Source: Promerops cafer (Eukaryota; Chordata; Aves; Passeriformes; Nectariniidae). Taken from it: a stretch of 64,000 nt of DNA. The notes under the pieces are model-generated. The model saw only the letters and a list, made by a program, of their open reading frames with translations. It was not told the DNA's origin and ran no database searches. Position 1 is the first letter of the stretch. The number at the start of each line of letters is the position of its first letter. The DNA is taken from contig VZSE01015313.1 in assembly GCA_013398275.1 (NCBI GenBank), positions 252,527-316,526 on the forward strand, given 5' to 3'. Positions 11,930-24,600 of the stretch are shown here, in pieces. The translations under genes and the position numbers were made by a program.

Positions 11930-14900
11930 ATTATGGAGAAGGGTGGGCAAAGTAGAGATCACTTCATGTCACTAGCCATGCCTTTGAAAGGAAATGTCCT
12001 GCCCTTTGTCTGAACACGTTTGTGTTTGGTAGCAGAGTCTGATTTCTGAGCAAGATAGCTGAGCAAAACAGTTGATGTTAAAGTGAAGCACAGAGCATAT
12101 CTGAAGACATTTCTAGCTTGTGGTTTACTCATCTATTCATAATTAGAATTCCTTCAAGAGGAGAAGGGAAGAGTCATCAACATTTGTCTTTTTTTCACCC
12201 TTTGTTTGCATACTCTCTCTTTTCCAGACCTAGGATGTAATGTATATAAACCTTGCTTCAGCTGTATAAATATCAGCCAGAATTCTTTTCCCTTCAGCAG
12301 ATGCTTATACACAGTATGCTCACAAACATAAACACATGTGTCTACTTATAAACCAGAGTCTTGCTGAATAAAAATGATCTTCGTACAATTATACACTGCC
12401 CCAAGTTTAAATCAAACCCCCAATTCATCAATTCATTTCTTCATGTGAGTCTAGAAGACAATATTTAAAAGACAATAAGTAAATCATACTTTTTGTACAG
12501 TTGTCATGGTACTTGGTGGCATGGGGGGAAAATGAGTGAAAAATATTACAGAGTGTCTGAGCAAGTGTGCATTTTTTTTTTTTTAATCTTTGTAAGACTT
12601 TATTGATTTCTGTTTAGACTATGAGCAGTTATGTTGGAAAAGTAGCTTAATCTCTCTCTCATTTTCAGGTACCTGTAGGAGTTGTGATACTTGTCTCTAT
12701 CACAGGGAGGATCAAAATGGGCACTGGCTGATGTGCTTCTATGTTTAGTTTGGAAACAAGACCAGGTGAACAAGCATTTCTGAGCATGGGTTTTCTATCC
12801 CCTATCCTAGGAAGCACTGTGCAGTCTCTGATCTATCTAGAAATTGCTCCATCTAGCCCAGGAAGGGTCATGGGTTTCTTAATGGAGGCCTTGTTACTTG
12901 AGATGTGCGCTGAGGAAAGGGTTTGTGTTTTAATGTACTGAGAGGAGGTAACAAAAAGGCTGGACAGGGCCTTCTCAAGGAGGTGTAGCTGTGTGTGCCA
13001 GAAGCCTGAAGTTAAGGTGCAGCCCTGGAGCAGTGATCTTCTGGCACACAGTAGTGAAATACAATTGTTTGAAGGCAAAAAAGCCACAGTCTGTCTCAGA
13101 TTACCTATATATACTTTTACTTTCAGCAAAAATGGCCAAGATATCTTGAACCTCTATCTGGAGGACCCTAATTTTAAATATTCAAGCTGTTCAGTATGGA
13201 TTTGGAATTTAGGGGATGGTTAGCCTTTGTGCTGTGGGTAGCATTGGACTATTATTTTGAAAATTGCCCCAAATTTGCTCAAGTGATAAGCTTTAGAAAA
13301 ATCATAGATTGTACTTAAGAGCTATGTCTTTGAAGATTCCTCCTCTCTTCTCAAAGACTTTGGTCTCTCACTTCAAATATTCATAGCTATTAATTTCTGA
13401 TGAAGTGAAATTGTTTCTGGGGAAGCCAGTAGTGGGAGGGGAGATCAAGTTGTTCACTTAAAGCATAACAGGTTTTGCAGAAAACATTGTTTTGTTAGTG
13501 AAGTGGGAAAGCAAAGCTCTTATAATTGGAGAACACCAAGATAAAGATGGCCTGGCCAATCTCCTTTTCTCACCCTTGTGGAAGTGCCTGTTGTGCAGCT
13601 GTGCAAAGGATTATGTGATGAAGGCTTGTGGTTGTTGTTGAATTTCTCTCATTTTTTGTGAACGTGGGAACCAGCATGTCTTCTGAGGTTCCTTTCTCAT
13701 TCAAAGTATCATTTCAAGGCAGGTTAGGTAGTACTGCTGTAGAGAACTGGGTTCCACCCCTGCTGTAATGGGACCTGTCATCAACAGCTGAAATTGCTGT
13801 CCTTACAGATTTCAGCATGAGATTCTCAGTCTCCTTTGCAAAAGCATTGACTTTTGACATTTACAGCTGTAATTGAAGCCAGTGTTGCAGAGCAGTTGAG
13901 ACAAGGCTCTCAGCCAGGCACGAGAAAGACACAATGATTAAGTGGATGATTATATTTCGATTTACTGTTAATACATATTTAAATATTTCCAATGCGTTTT
14001 ATATTCTTTTTCAGGCCAGTGTGCATCAAAGTCAATAGCAACATGTCAGCTTCCCCATCTCTGGAATGAGAGCATCCAGACAGTTCCTTCTGCAATGTCC
14101 ACCAGGTGTTCTTAGCTTAGGACAAACCACATTGCCCACCAGAGACAGCGAAAAGTAAGAGGGTGTGTGTGGGGGCAAAGGATGCACCTGAAGACCAGAA
14201 TATCTTTCATTACCCCCACAGTCAGTCAAAACACAGGAGACAAAATAGTGTCAAATACTCTGAAAAGTCAAACCCAAAGTTCTTTGAACAGAATTGCCCA
14301 GAAAAGTGATTCTTAGGAAGTCCCTATCTGATAAAAGGAAGTAATGCCTTATGTCTCCTGCATTGCTATGAAATTGTTCTATGTTTGTAAAGCGTGTCAA
14401 TAGCGTAGCAATAAGCAGGGTAGGAAGACCTGTGAGATTATTTCAGCCTTCAAAGTAGTAAAAAAGCCAGACTCTGCAAGCTGTTTGAGAATAGAAGAAA
14501 CCCCCCAAACCATAAAATGGCACAGCTATTTTTTGATCAAGTATCTCCTATTCTATTCAGTGAGTATGTCTAATCCCAGGAAGGAAAAAAATTATGACCT
14601 TTTAGGAGTTATCATAATATACATTTAATGCAGAAACAAATAAAAGGTAGGATAAACCCCATTAATTCTGGACTTCCCTAGCTTTTGTGTTCTTCTCTAT
14701 AGAAACTTGGTTTATCTCTGTTTATTGTTTTTGTGTAGCTGTTTTGAGCAGTGTAGGAATTTTGAGTATTCCTCATTTTGAGCAATGAGGAGTGCTAATT
14801 GAATATTTGTACATATAGGTGTGGATAAACTGGTGGAGTGTAAAGAGCAGGAACTAATGGGATTTTGAACTTAAACAAAAATATCAAATGTCCTGTCAGC

Positions 14901-17900
14901 ATGATATTACCTTGGTGATTTGTGTGTGTTGGGGGTTGACAGTACGGCTGATAGAGCTGTTAAAAGCTAGCTTGAAGCAGAATTGGTCTAGCCAGGTCCA
15001 CTTGGGATCACAATGTGTGCAATTACTTGGAAGTCTCTGTACTGCATTCCCAGTATGCTGCTTCCCTGCGAGGTGGCCCGACCCTCTGAGACAGTGCAGA
15101 ATGGACTGTAAAAGGTGTATTGGTTGGTCTGTTTCTTGTCTTTGTACCTTGTTTCAGTATAGCTTTATGTTATTGCCAATATGTAATTGTATCTTGACTT
15201 TTCCTTTAGGGTATGTATTTTATTAGATCAAGGTGGTGACTGCGGCAAAGACTCCAGTGTCAGAGTATGGCAGGCTGTATTTGCAGCCACTCTTCCACTT
15301 GGGAAAGCATGTTGTTTTCCACCTTCAAATATGGCATGAAGAAAAACACTCCATCTATACAGTACAAATTTCATGGAATACTGCTTTCATCCAGCTTGCT
15401 CTCTTGTTTTCTTTTCTAATGCTTTCCTGAAACTTGCATTTGCGTTGTCTTCTTCAATGTCAGTTGTGCACACAAGCACTGGAGCAGACACTTTGGCTGC
15501 CAAAAGGGAAAACAGGTTTAGAAAGAGCTGTCTCTGCAGCACTGTCAGTTTTCCTAGCTGTACTAATGTTTAATTCAATGTGCATTCAGTCCCTACCTTG
15601 GAAAAGGGGAGCAGCTGATGCTGCCTTTGCTTTGCTGTCACCTTCTTTTTTAAAGTGGGGAGCAATGTACTCTAACATTATAAGTTGCTTCCACAGCTCT
15701 TACCATAATGTTTAGTTACTTTTATGAGATAGACTCTTATTTTTATGAAAGCAAATTGTTGAAAAATTTGAACAGAAAATACATTCAATTTCTCTTCCCC
15801 ATCTGAATGAATGTTTGCTACAGGTTCCTCTGTGTCTGTAGTGTGTGTGTAGGGAAAAAAAAAATGCCAAAAGACTGCAGCACAGTTGACTCTGTAAGGT
15901 TTCCAGGTTTCTGAGGAAATTGCTGCTTACACTGACTTTTAGGTAGATGTGTTCAATCAGTTTTTGTAGGGTTTGATGGTTAAACTGATGGCAGAAGGTT
16001 ATACCAGGCTCCCAGTTGTCTTCATCCTTGGGGTAGGAAGAATAAGTTAATGATGGATAACACAAACACAATCATCATTGATGTTTCTGTGTGGGGAAAA
16101 TGCATCCAAATAGTAACTGAAATACAAGCATAAGAAAATGGTGTTATCCTTACCATTTGTTACAAGTATATGGGAAATAAAAAATATGAGTTATTGCTAT
16201 TCCCAGAGTTGTGACTCTGAATAGGATGAAAAGCTTTTGGTGATTAAAATATGCAGTTAGTGTGGCTGGCGTGGTGGGGCTTCAGGAAGGGGACCTTCAG
16301 AAGGGACACTGGGTTTTTCTTCCTACAATCTGGTTTCTGTCAGCTGACTGGTTGCAAATTGTAGAAACCAGTAGAAGGTGAAGGAGGCAATAAACTTCCC
16401 ACCTACCAGGTTATCTATTGTTCACAAAGGCTGGAAGATCCAACTGGGGGCAAATGATAATTCCTTGATCCAGCCCACGCGAGCGAGTGTGCCGTGCTCA
16501 GGGACCACGATGGCTGTGTCTGAGGATGGGACAGCGCTTCCCTGGCCACCCTAACGGGCTTTCTAAAGTGAAATTTCAGCTTTTCTTTAAACATCTCTTG
16601 AGCACTGCATGTTCTAGCACTATTCAAAGACTGGCATGTCTCTTGAATAACAGATAACCCATTAAAATGAGTGGATTCTCACAAATTTCTTATTTGACAC
16701 CAGTCATCACCTGTAGTAATGGTGTTTCAGCTGATATGAAGACAGATTCTTGTGCTGAGATTAGTATTCAGAACCTGTTAGTTTATTAAAACAAATGACA
16801 AGGTTATCAGATGACTTTAAGTATGTTTTCTTGGTGTTCATATATTAAAAAGACAAAAATGTGTATTGTGGTGATGCATACTGAAGGGTGACTGATCCAT
16901 TTGTGGCAGGTTTATTAATGCAGTCCCAGAAAACTAACTGGGAGAATGGAAGAGGAATTTGTACCTTAAGAATAAAGATTTTACAGAAATCAGGAATTAG
17001 TCTTTAAACTTAAAGAGTCTTTATGCAAAATGCACTTCTTTGACACTAGCAATTCACTGGTAGAATGTTTTTAATTAATCTGAAAATTTTCTTTGTAAAC
17101 TCATTCACTAATTTGTAAAGTATAAATTGAAGAATTGCTGTCTGTGTCTTGCATTGAATAATCTCTGCTTTGTTGTATTTAGTGTGGTGTGCCTGTTTGA
17201 GCATGCCCTCTGCCCTTGTGATACACTGTTCATTTTGGGATTCAAGAAATTTCCTGCAGTCAGGGCTCTTGCTCTCTTGAAACCATGTAAGAATTCATGA
17301 AAATAGTTGTGCCAGTGCAAAGCCTAATCATTCTGTGCATCCTAATGTCTTTGCAATGTTAATTCTACATGCACAATATGTTTTTGTAGTTTGTGATTTC
17401 AGAAGCAAATATGCAGGACAGCTGTGGCTAGAACAAATTTTGTGTCTTGGGTGTGAACTCTCTTATGTATCTGCATAACTCTGCAAAAGAAAGCTAAAGA
17501 ATGCCTCCTGGTTTGGGAAATGTTGCACAGAGCCACAATTGTGCTGTGTGGAAGGCAACTTTTGTCCAAAACTCTCACTTTGAAAACTGCCTGTATTTAG
17601 TTGGGCTGTTGTGTATGTGAGGCAGGTATTGCCAAGTAGCTTTTCAAGGAATGTTGGATGATTTTTACCAGATGTGTTCAGAAACCAGATGTGGAAGGCA
17701 GAGTCTGTCTCTGAGTATTTGCTGGTTAATCAAGCGCATATTTTTGCTTTTTTTATTCTGAACATAATTCCAGAAGCTGAGTTGTGCAAGCACATTACAG
17801 AAGCAACATGCCACTTGACTGAAACCATGCTGCTGAAGTGTAGAAATATAAGAGAAGAATTCAGAGAAAAGTGTTTCCATAGTAAAAGCTATAAATATTT

Positions 17901-18563
17901 ATTCATTAAAAATAACATTAATCTATACTTTGCAAGCCTTCTTTTTTTTCTGAAGAAATTTCATGCTCTGGGTAACCATGAAGTGAAAACTTAGGCTTGA
18001 ATTTTCCATGAAGTTCTTTTCTAAAGTATCTGTATTTAATGGCTGTACATGTCCATAATATGTGCTTCTTTTTGAGCTGAAAATTACCATTCAATACTCT
18101 GATATGCCATGCCTTTCAGCTTTATTTTCTAAACCTTTAACCCATCTTAATCTAGAATCACTATAAAATTATATTTAAAGGGCAATGTTATAATGTGAAC
18201 AGTGGGAGTTGAATGTGAGATTCTCCCTTTAAGTTCTTCCTATTCTGTCTAGATAGTATCTTTGTGGTGTTGATGGTGATACTGTCCTTACAAGTTTTAG
18301 AATGGCATTAAAATTCAGGTAATTAATTTACCAAATGCAGGGTGTTAGAAAAAATATGAATTTGCATTTGTTGAATATTCATATCAGTTATCAAGGCTGT
18401 TAAATGAAATGAGTGTAAAGGTACAAATGTGTGTTTGCACATGTGTAGCTGAAAAAAAAAAATCTTATTTTCTATTTGTTGTGTCCACTCCTAAGTAGAG
18501 GGGTATTTATTGCTGCAGTCATATGGATATTAATATAGTTTTCTCCATCTGACTTTCTTTTAG

Positions 18564-18626
18564 CACACTGATTTATGTCAGTACATGGACAAACACCCTG
18601 GAGGGCTTCATCCAGAGAATGTGAAG
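18564..18626 (+). CDS. CDK14: CDK14 exon: alphaD region after the hinge
   Basis: This 63-bp exon has exactly 21 codons, HTDLCQYMDKHPGGLHPENVK (given here as HTDLCQYMDK then HPGGLHPENVK), about residues 214-234 in human numbering. It follows the hinge and forms the alphaD helix and the loop to alphaE. The sequence CQYMDKHPGG separates CDK14 from CDK15 and from the PCTAIRE kinases. It is phase 0 at both ends, so skipping it would keep the frame but remove the hinge-to-alphaE link and should abolish kinase folding. The acceptor is TTCTTTTAG and the donor is AAG/GTAAGA. The Glu in HPENVK is Asp in human as I recall it, a conservative change. Confidence 0.97.
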
Positions 18627-21600
18627 GTAAGAGTCAAAAAGAGCACACATTCAAGGCAAATGCAGTAGCAGTAACTTTGCAAAAAATGTCATGTCAGTTG
18701 TTTCATAGAAAGTGATTGCTAGCTAAAGGGAAAATGCCTGGCATACAAACTGTATTTTTAAATATTTGTTTTCTTTGAAAACAGTTACAAATTCAAGTAT
18801 TTGAGCATTCCTGCAATAGAATTTCTGAGGTTTGTAAAATTGACTCAGAGCCAAAATATATTAGTGACTGTTGTTAACAGTGTTGGTAATCCCTCCCCTC
18901 CATTCAAACATTTACTCTTAAGACAATACTGCCCTAAAACTCCAGGGTAAACATGCTTTAGGCTGTCAGTGCTAGATCTTCAGTTAGGTAAGTCAGTGTG
19001 GCTTCATCAAGTTTGAGGGAACTGTAATTGACTATATTAGCTGAATGTACTGCTTTTTATATGAACATATAAAATCTCCCTTAATATTTTTGCTCACTTT
19101 CTTGGATGAGATCAACATTTTCATAGCTGATCTCACTCTGGAAATTTTTTTTCCTTCTAAGGTAGATATCATCACACAGGAAGGAGAGTTTATTAGCAGG
19201 ATTTAATGGAAAGATAGATGAGTAGAGACTTGATCCAGTTACTATTTGGGAAGTCAGCCAAATGATTTTAGCATCAAATGGAAGCCAACCAGACACGCAG
19301 AATGTGTCGTGTGTGTATAGATCACTCAGATGGTATTTGTTGCAATTATCTTGCACTTGGACATCTGTCCCATTGTTGTTCTACTTTGGAAGTGTTTAAG
19401 TCTTCGCTTGTCATACTGGGAACTTTATTCCAGGATGTAACTTACTGAAATGTAGAAGTTCATGAAAACTCTCTCTCTTTACTGGAAAATCCAGAAGGCC
19501 TGTTTGGTTTAAAAAAAAAGAAAATTATTTTTAAAAGAGGAAGTATTTTTTCTTCTGCAATAGCTGATCATTGTTGCACATCATGTAGCTTCATTAATTT
19601 CCTGTGTTCTTTGAATGAAAAGTGGCATCTATAACTTATAAATTTCGATAAGAATTACTGCCATCTAAAAAAAAAAAATAAGGAATATTCCAACTTACTG
19701 CATATATTTGGAAAAAACCAAACAAACCAACACACTTACACACCGTGAGTGTGGCACTAAAGGGGGTGAGGTAGGACCTGCTTTTCAACCCCTGAAACTT
19801 CTGAGCTTTCTTCCCTGCTCAGTTTCCTAAGCAGAGTTTCATGTGTTAAATGTGCTTGTTAACCATGGGGGCTGTGTTTCACTTCCCCATGTGCATATTT
19901 TTACCTTCATTTCTCTGAGTTCTGGGATAAATGAAGACTGGCTAATAAGATTCTTTGTGCTGCTTCAGATTTGTAAGTCTTGCTCCAAGGCTGCAGTGCT
20001 GCGTACCTCAAGGTCTGATGTGCAGTAGCCCTGCTAAAAAAGACATAATAATTCACATAATTGTTCTTTTATTTCATCGTATCAGGGCCCAGTGAGCATA
20101 TCTTTGAGGAGGATGGATATAGACAGATCATTTGGCTTGCTAGTACGTCACTCCTCTAAATCCTGAGGTATCTGTCTTTTAAAACAGGAGCCTCAGAGGG
20201 AACTGCAGCAGCAGCATTTCCCTTTCAGATTTTGCTGCATGTATTTCTGTGGCTATCTGTACCATCTAGCAGTGCTCAGAAATACCTTTGAAGCTTACAG
20301 ACACATTAGAAATATTTATTTGAGTAGCTAAGTGTAGAATCCTGATGTACTGCTGGTTCAAGTTTTTTAAATTCCCAATGGATTATTAGTAAAAGTGAGG
20401 GGTGGTGGGGGGGAGAAAAGAAAAAAATTTGGTAGTTGGAGCAGATGAAACTTCAATCAGCAGAAGAAACATGAGCAATCCCATTGAACAATTAACTTTT
20501 CTTTTTCTTAAATAATATTGATGAAAATCAGTTACATATATTTAGTAGACTCTCTTGCCAGGCCAGCAACAAAGGCTAGTCCTAATCATGCAGTAATTAC
20601 TAAAACCAGGCATGATGATTTGAGGTCCTACCATTTTAATGAATGAATCATCCTGCTTGGGATTTTCAGTGTGATACCTGCTCTCAAAGCTGAATTAAAA
20701 ATAGCCCAAGAGAGTGATTTCTTCAGCTGGGAGGACAGACACCCAGTCACATATGCTAAAAATTCCCAGACCTTCACAAGCATGTCAAACTGAAAGCTTG
20801 CACTGCTCTTTTGTTTCAGAGGAAGTAAGATGGTTATTTCATAAGCATTTCATTTGAATGCTTTGTTGTGCTGTACTCAGTTTGCTGACTTATGCACTTG
20901 GGGATCTGAGACTTTACCACCTTGTTTTGGTTTTAGCTTCTGGACAAAGTTCTCTGTTTGGATCCACAGCTGATTTCTAAGGGTTAAGCTGAGCTATATT
21001 AATTAGCCTTCTCTCTCTGCCAGCCCCTTATTTCTAGAGGTCCTTCAGTAATTTCACTTTTAGTCAGACTTTTGGACACTGTTTGTTCAGAATCAGTGGT
21101 TATGTGATCCCTAAATCCATTTTAAAAGCTTCCAGTTGAGCAATTATATTCCAGTAGCAATAAATTAGTCTCGGCTCTCTGGGGCTAACCTGTGGGATTA
21201 AGCAATTGATGCTCTCCAGCATCACAAAAGACCCCCTGCCTTTTAATTTTGTTCTTGAGGAAAGTATTGCCTATTGATGGATATTCCTTTCTGGCTTGTT
21301 GCCAGTTATTATAAATACAAACCCACATGGCACACATCTTTCTTTTTCCAAAGAATATGTACAGTAGTTCCTGTTAAACAGTATTTTATAGGACGGCAGA
21401 TGCAAAACCATTATTTATTTACATCTTGCCTTCTATAGGATATCATCATCTTAATTATATTTTTGAATTTTCTCTGTATTTGCAAGCTAAAGACAATGCT
21501 TGTTCCCCCAGGCTTACTTTTAAATGCAGACTCATAAATAGAATAAAAATCTAAATTACTTTGATGGACACACATATTGTTGTCCCCTCAGGTACTGTGT

Positions 21601-24600
21601 TTGACATTGCCTTTCTTTGTGGTTTTAAATAGGCTATTTGCTGTCACTTAACTATTTTAAATAAAGACTAAGCAGGATATTATAAGTATGTGAAAGTATA
21701 AAGAAGAATGTCTCAGCTGGCAGTTATAGAAGTCCAGGGACAGTATGCTTAGGCAAATAAAACAGGATTGCTTCCCAAAGTATTAGCATTATTATTGGTA
21801 TGTTTGTATTGACACATAATGATTTCAGGATTTTATAATTTGTGGGTGGAGGTGCAAATGTTACAAATAACATCAGGCTTTAAACCCTTCAAGGAATTTG
21901 TGTGTGATGCTGAGATTTTGTTTTAAAAATGCCTATCCCTGGTAATGTTAAACCAGTCATTCTGATGACATAAATGCAGTTAGGTACCTGAAATGTCTTC
22001 ATCAGCTTGAAGGGAAATTGGCATAAAGCAGTTGTTTCAGTCTATATATTCTTCAAACTCCATTAGCTCCAAATATACAATTATTTACGTCTTTGGTAGC
22101 TAACAAACTTGCATGTCTAGCATTTATATATAACTACATATTCATATACTGTGTACAGTGTTATAGTTAGAGATGTTGAGGAAAAAGGTAATCAGTTGCT
22201 AAGTCCCTGTGTAGTACGCATGGCCTCATCTCTTGTCTGGTTTAAAAGATGTCTTTCTCAGTTTTTCCACAACTGAAGGCAAGCAATAAATCTTAAATAC
22301 ATGGCCCCACGTATAATTATGTTTCTGCTGGAAGCTACCACTGCAGCCTCGTCCATGACTGGAAATAGGAATTGATTTATACGCGTACCGTGCGGTGCTT
22401 GCCAAGCTGCAAAATGTGCTATTGCAAACTGAGGTACAAGATTTGCTCCTGACTCTCCCTGTGCTGTTCCTCCTGGCCCAGACTACTGAAATCTATACTC
22501 CTGGCTTTCTGTCCTACACACGTTGCAGCCTTTAGAGATAGTTCATGCTCAATTGGAACGTCTGGATTGCTTCCTACAGCAGGAAATCTAAAGGGTCAGA
22601 GCAACTAGCTGACCCTACCAGTGATATTTTATTTTTTTTTGTTATGATCTTCATTCTGATTTATGTCCCTTTCTGTCTGGTACAGGGCTATTTCCACCAG
22701 TCTTTTGTCTTACCTTCTTGCTTCTCCTGAGCCTTTGTTTGCAGCTGTCCATAAATGGCTCTGGTTTTGCAAACTCATAATTTAGATATCTTTTAATTGT
22801 GCATTTCAGCATGTCCTGTGAAAATATAACTGTTCTTAGCTTCTTCTAATATTTGAAAAATCACTTTTAACTGTCTTTTACTCCATATTATTACCTTCCC
22901 AGTAATGCACATAAATTCATCTTTATGCCTTGATGCATTTATTTTATAGTTGAGTTTGTTTACTGTAACTCCTATTACTGGTAGAATAAGTGGAGCAAAG
23001 GCTTGCATCTGTCATGCCTGCGTTGCTTGTTTGCATCCCTGCCTTAAAAATAAATCTATTAATGAAAGCTGATCTGCTTCTTAATTAGTGATGCTGCCTT
23101 GAGATAGCTGAAGTCTTTTGAGAAAAGCATCCTGAATTTTTTCTCTCTGCCTTTTTTCTTCTACTTTCAGTGTTAGAGGTAATATCGATTTGCATGAGCA
23201 TCTGATAGGAAAAAACCCTATCTTTGGCAATATAAAGGCATTTGCCTCAGACCCACTGTTCCTTAATCCAGGAACACCAGTCTGAATGACAATGAGTTGT
23301 CAACCAGACAGAAACTGTCCCTGTCTCTTAATTGCTCTCAAAATGTTTTACTTCAGGCAACTTGGAAGCCTCCTGTAGTCTGCTGTGACCAGAGGGGGAA
23401 GGAACTTCCAGTTTGTTCTTATTCTATCTAATATTGCTTCACTGATTTGTTCTTCTCCCTGGGCATCTTTTCTCTTCCTAGGGCCAAAAAGTGTTAGAAG
23501 AAATTGGCAGACCCTCTTATTGAGCTTTGCATGCAGGCAGCAAGAATATTCACCCTTTTCCCCAGAGCTTTCAAGACTTCAGCTCTCACCCACCTCAGTT
23601 TTAAGCTTTCCTTTCTCCTAGGAAGAAGGGAACAGCAGTCTTCTGTGCATAATGAATGGATATTTTTGAAGCAAAACCTCAACTAACTAAGCCCTACCCC
23701 CACCAGAACCTTTAAAAATGTGTTTTATCACAGCAATACTAAGTCAGGGTATATGGCAAAATGTGCATTGGGATTTGGGTACTAAGTTTCCTAGAGCAGC
23801 CCAATAATCTCTGTACAAGTATGCTTATGTTTCAGCAAAAAATATAATTAGTTTGTCTTAAATCTTTAAAAAAAACTTTTAAAAGGAATGTAATAGATAG
23901 TAATTAGTGACACATAATGGGATGCTGCAACATTTTTCTGTGCTCAATGCTCAAGAAGAGGTCAGTCAACTTTATAGCAACTATATAGTTAAAAAAACCC
24001 CAGATATGATAAAAATATTTGATTTATTAAACCAAAGGCTTAATGGTGGTCTCCATAACATTGGATTGAAAATGTTGAAATACACTGATTGTTAAATGAT
24101 ATTATCTGAAATCTCTGGAACTTAGTCATTTATGGTATTCATGTATTCCTCGCTGCACTGTAGCACTGTCAACATCATCCTTAACTAATGTTTGCAGTTT
24201 TTAATGTTGAATCTGTTTTTGTCAGATGAGTAATTTTGGCACCTAATGACTAATGTGAAAATTAATAATCTGAGTCGAAGCCATAGGGTAGTTGTCATCT
24301 GATGTCTTCTGCAAACATTAATATTTTTCACTGAACTGATTACAGCTTTAGGATGGTCTGAAGCACAAAGGGTAGGGAAGCATTCAGAACATGCAAAGAT
24401 TAGGCAGCTCCTGTGTCATGTCCATTTGAGGCTTACTGCACTTAAGTGAAGCTGCTTGAACTTTGGCAGTAGCAGAGCGTTGCATACTGGCTCTTGCTTA
24501 GCAGTAGCTACATTTATTAACAGCAAGATACAAACCCATGTGCTTGTAAGAAAAGCATAGTATCTGAAAATTAGGATAAAAATGCTTTAGGTTTTAGGTT

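Larger units (their letters stand above)
3845..18563 (+). other. CDK14: CDK14 intron of 14.7 kb
   Basis: The donor is GTGAGT and the acceptor is TTTCTTTTAG (18554-18563). The intron is phase 0. It holds a CR1 3' end (about 9070-9156), a perfect 15-bp-arm inverted repeat (7964-7996), three clustered GTTTAAAC octamers (11327-11365), a full CRE palindrome (11918-11929), and several small patches with more G+C and CpG than the surroundings, for example about 11.58-11.80 kb and 16.47-16.56 kb. The rest is AT-rich unique-looking sequence with no supported gene. Open frames of 60-119 codons occur on both strands but resemble no protein I know. Confidence 0.85.

Noticed and set aside
15712..16071. 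119-codon open frame on the - strand
   Set aside because: No recognisable domain, no supporting signals, and intronic on the antisense strand of CDK14.
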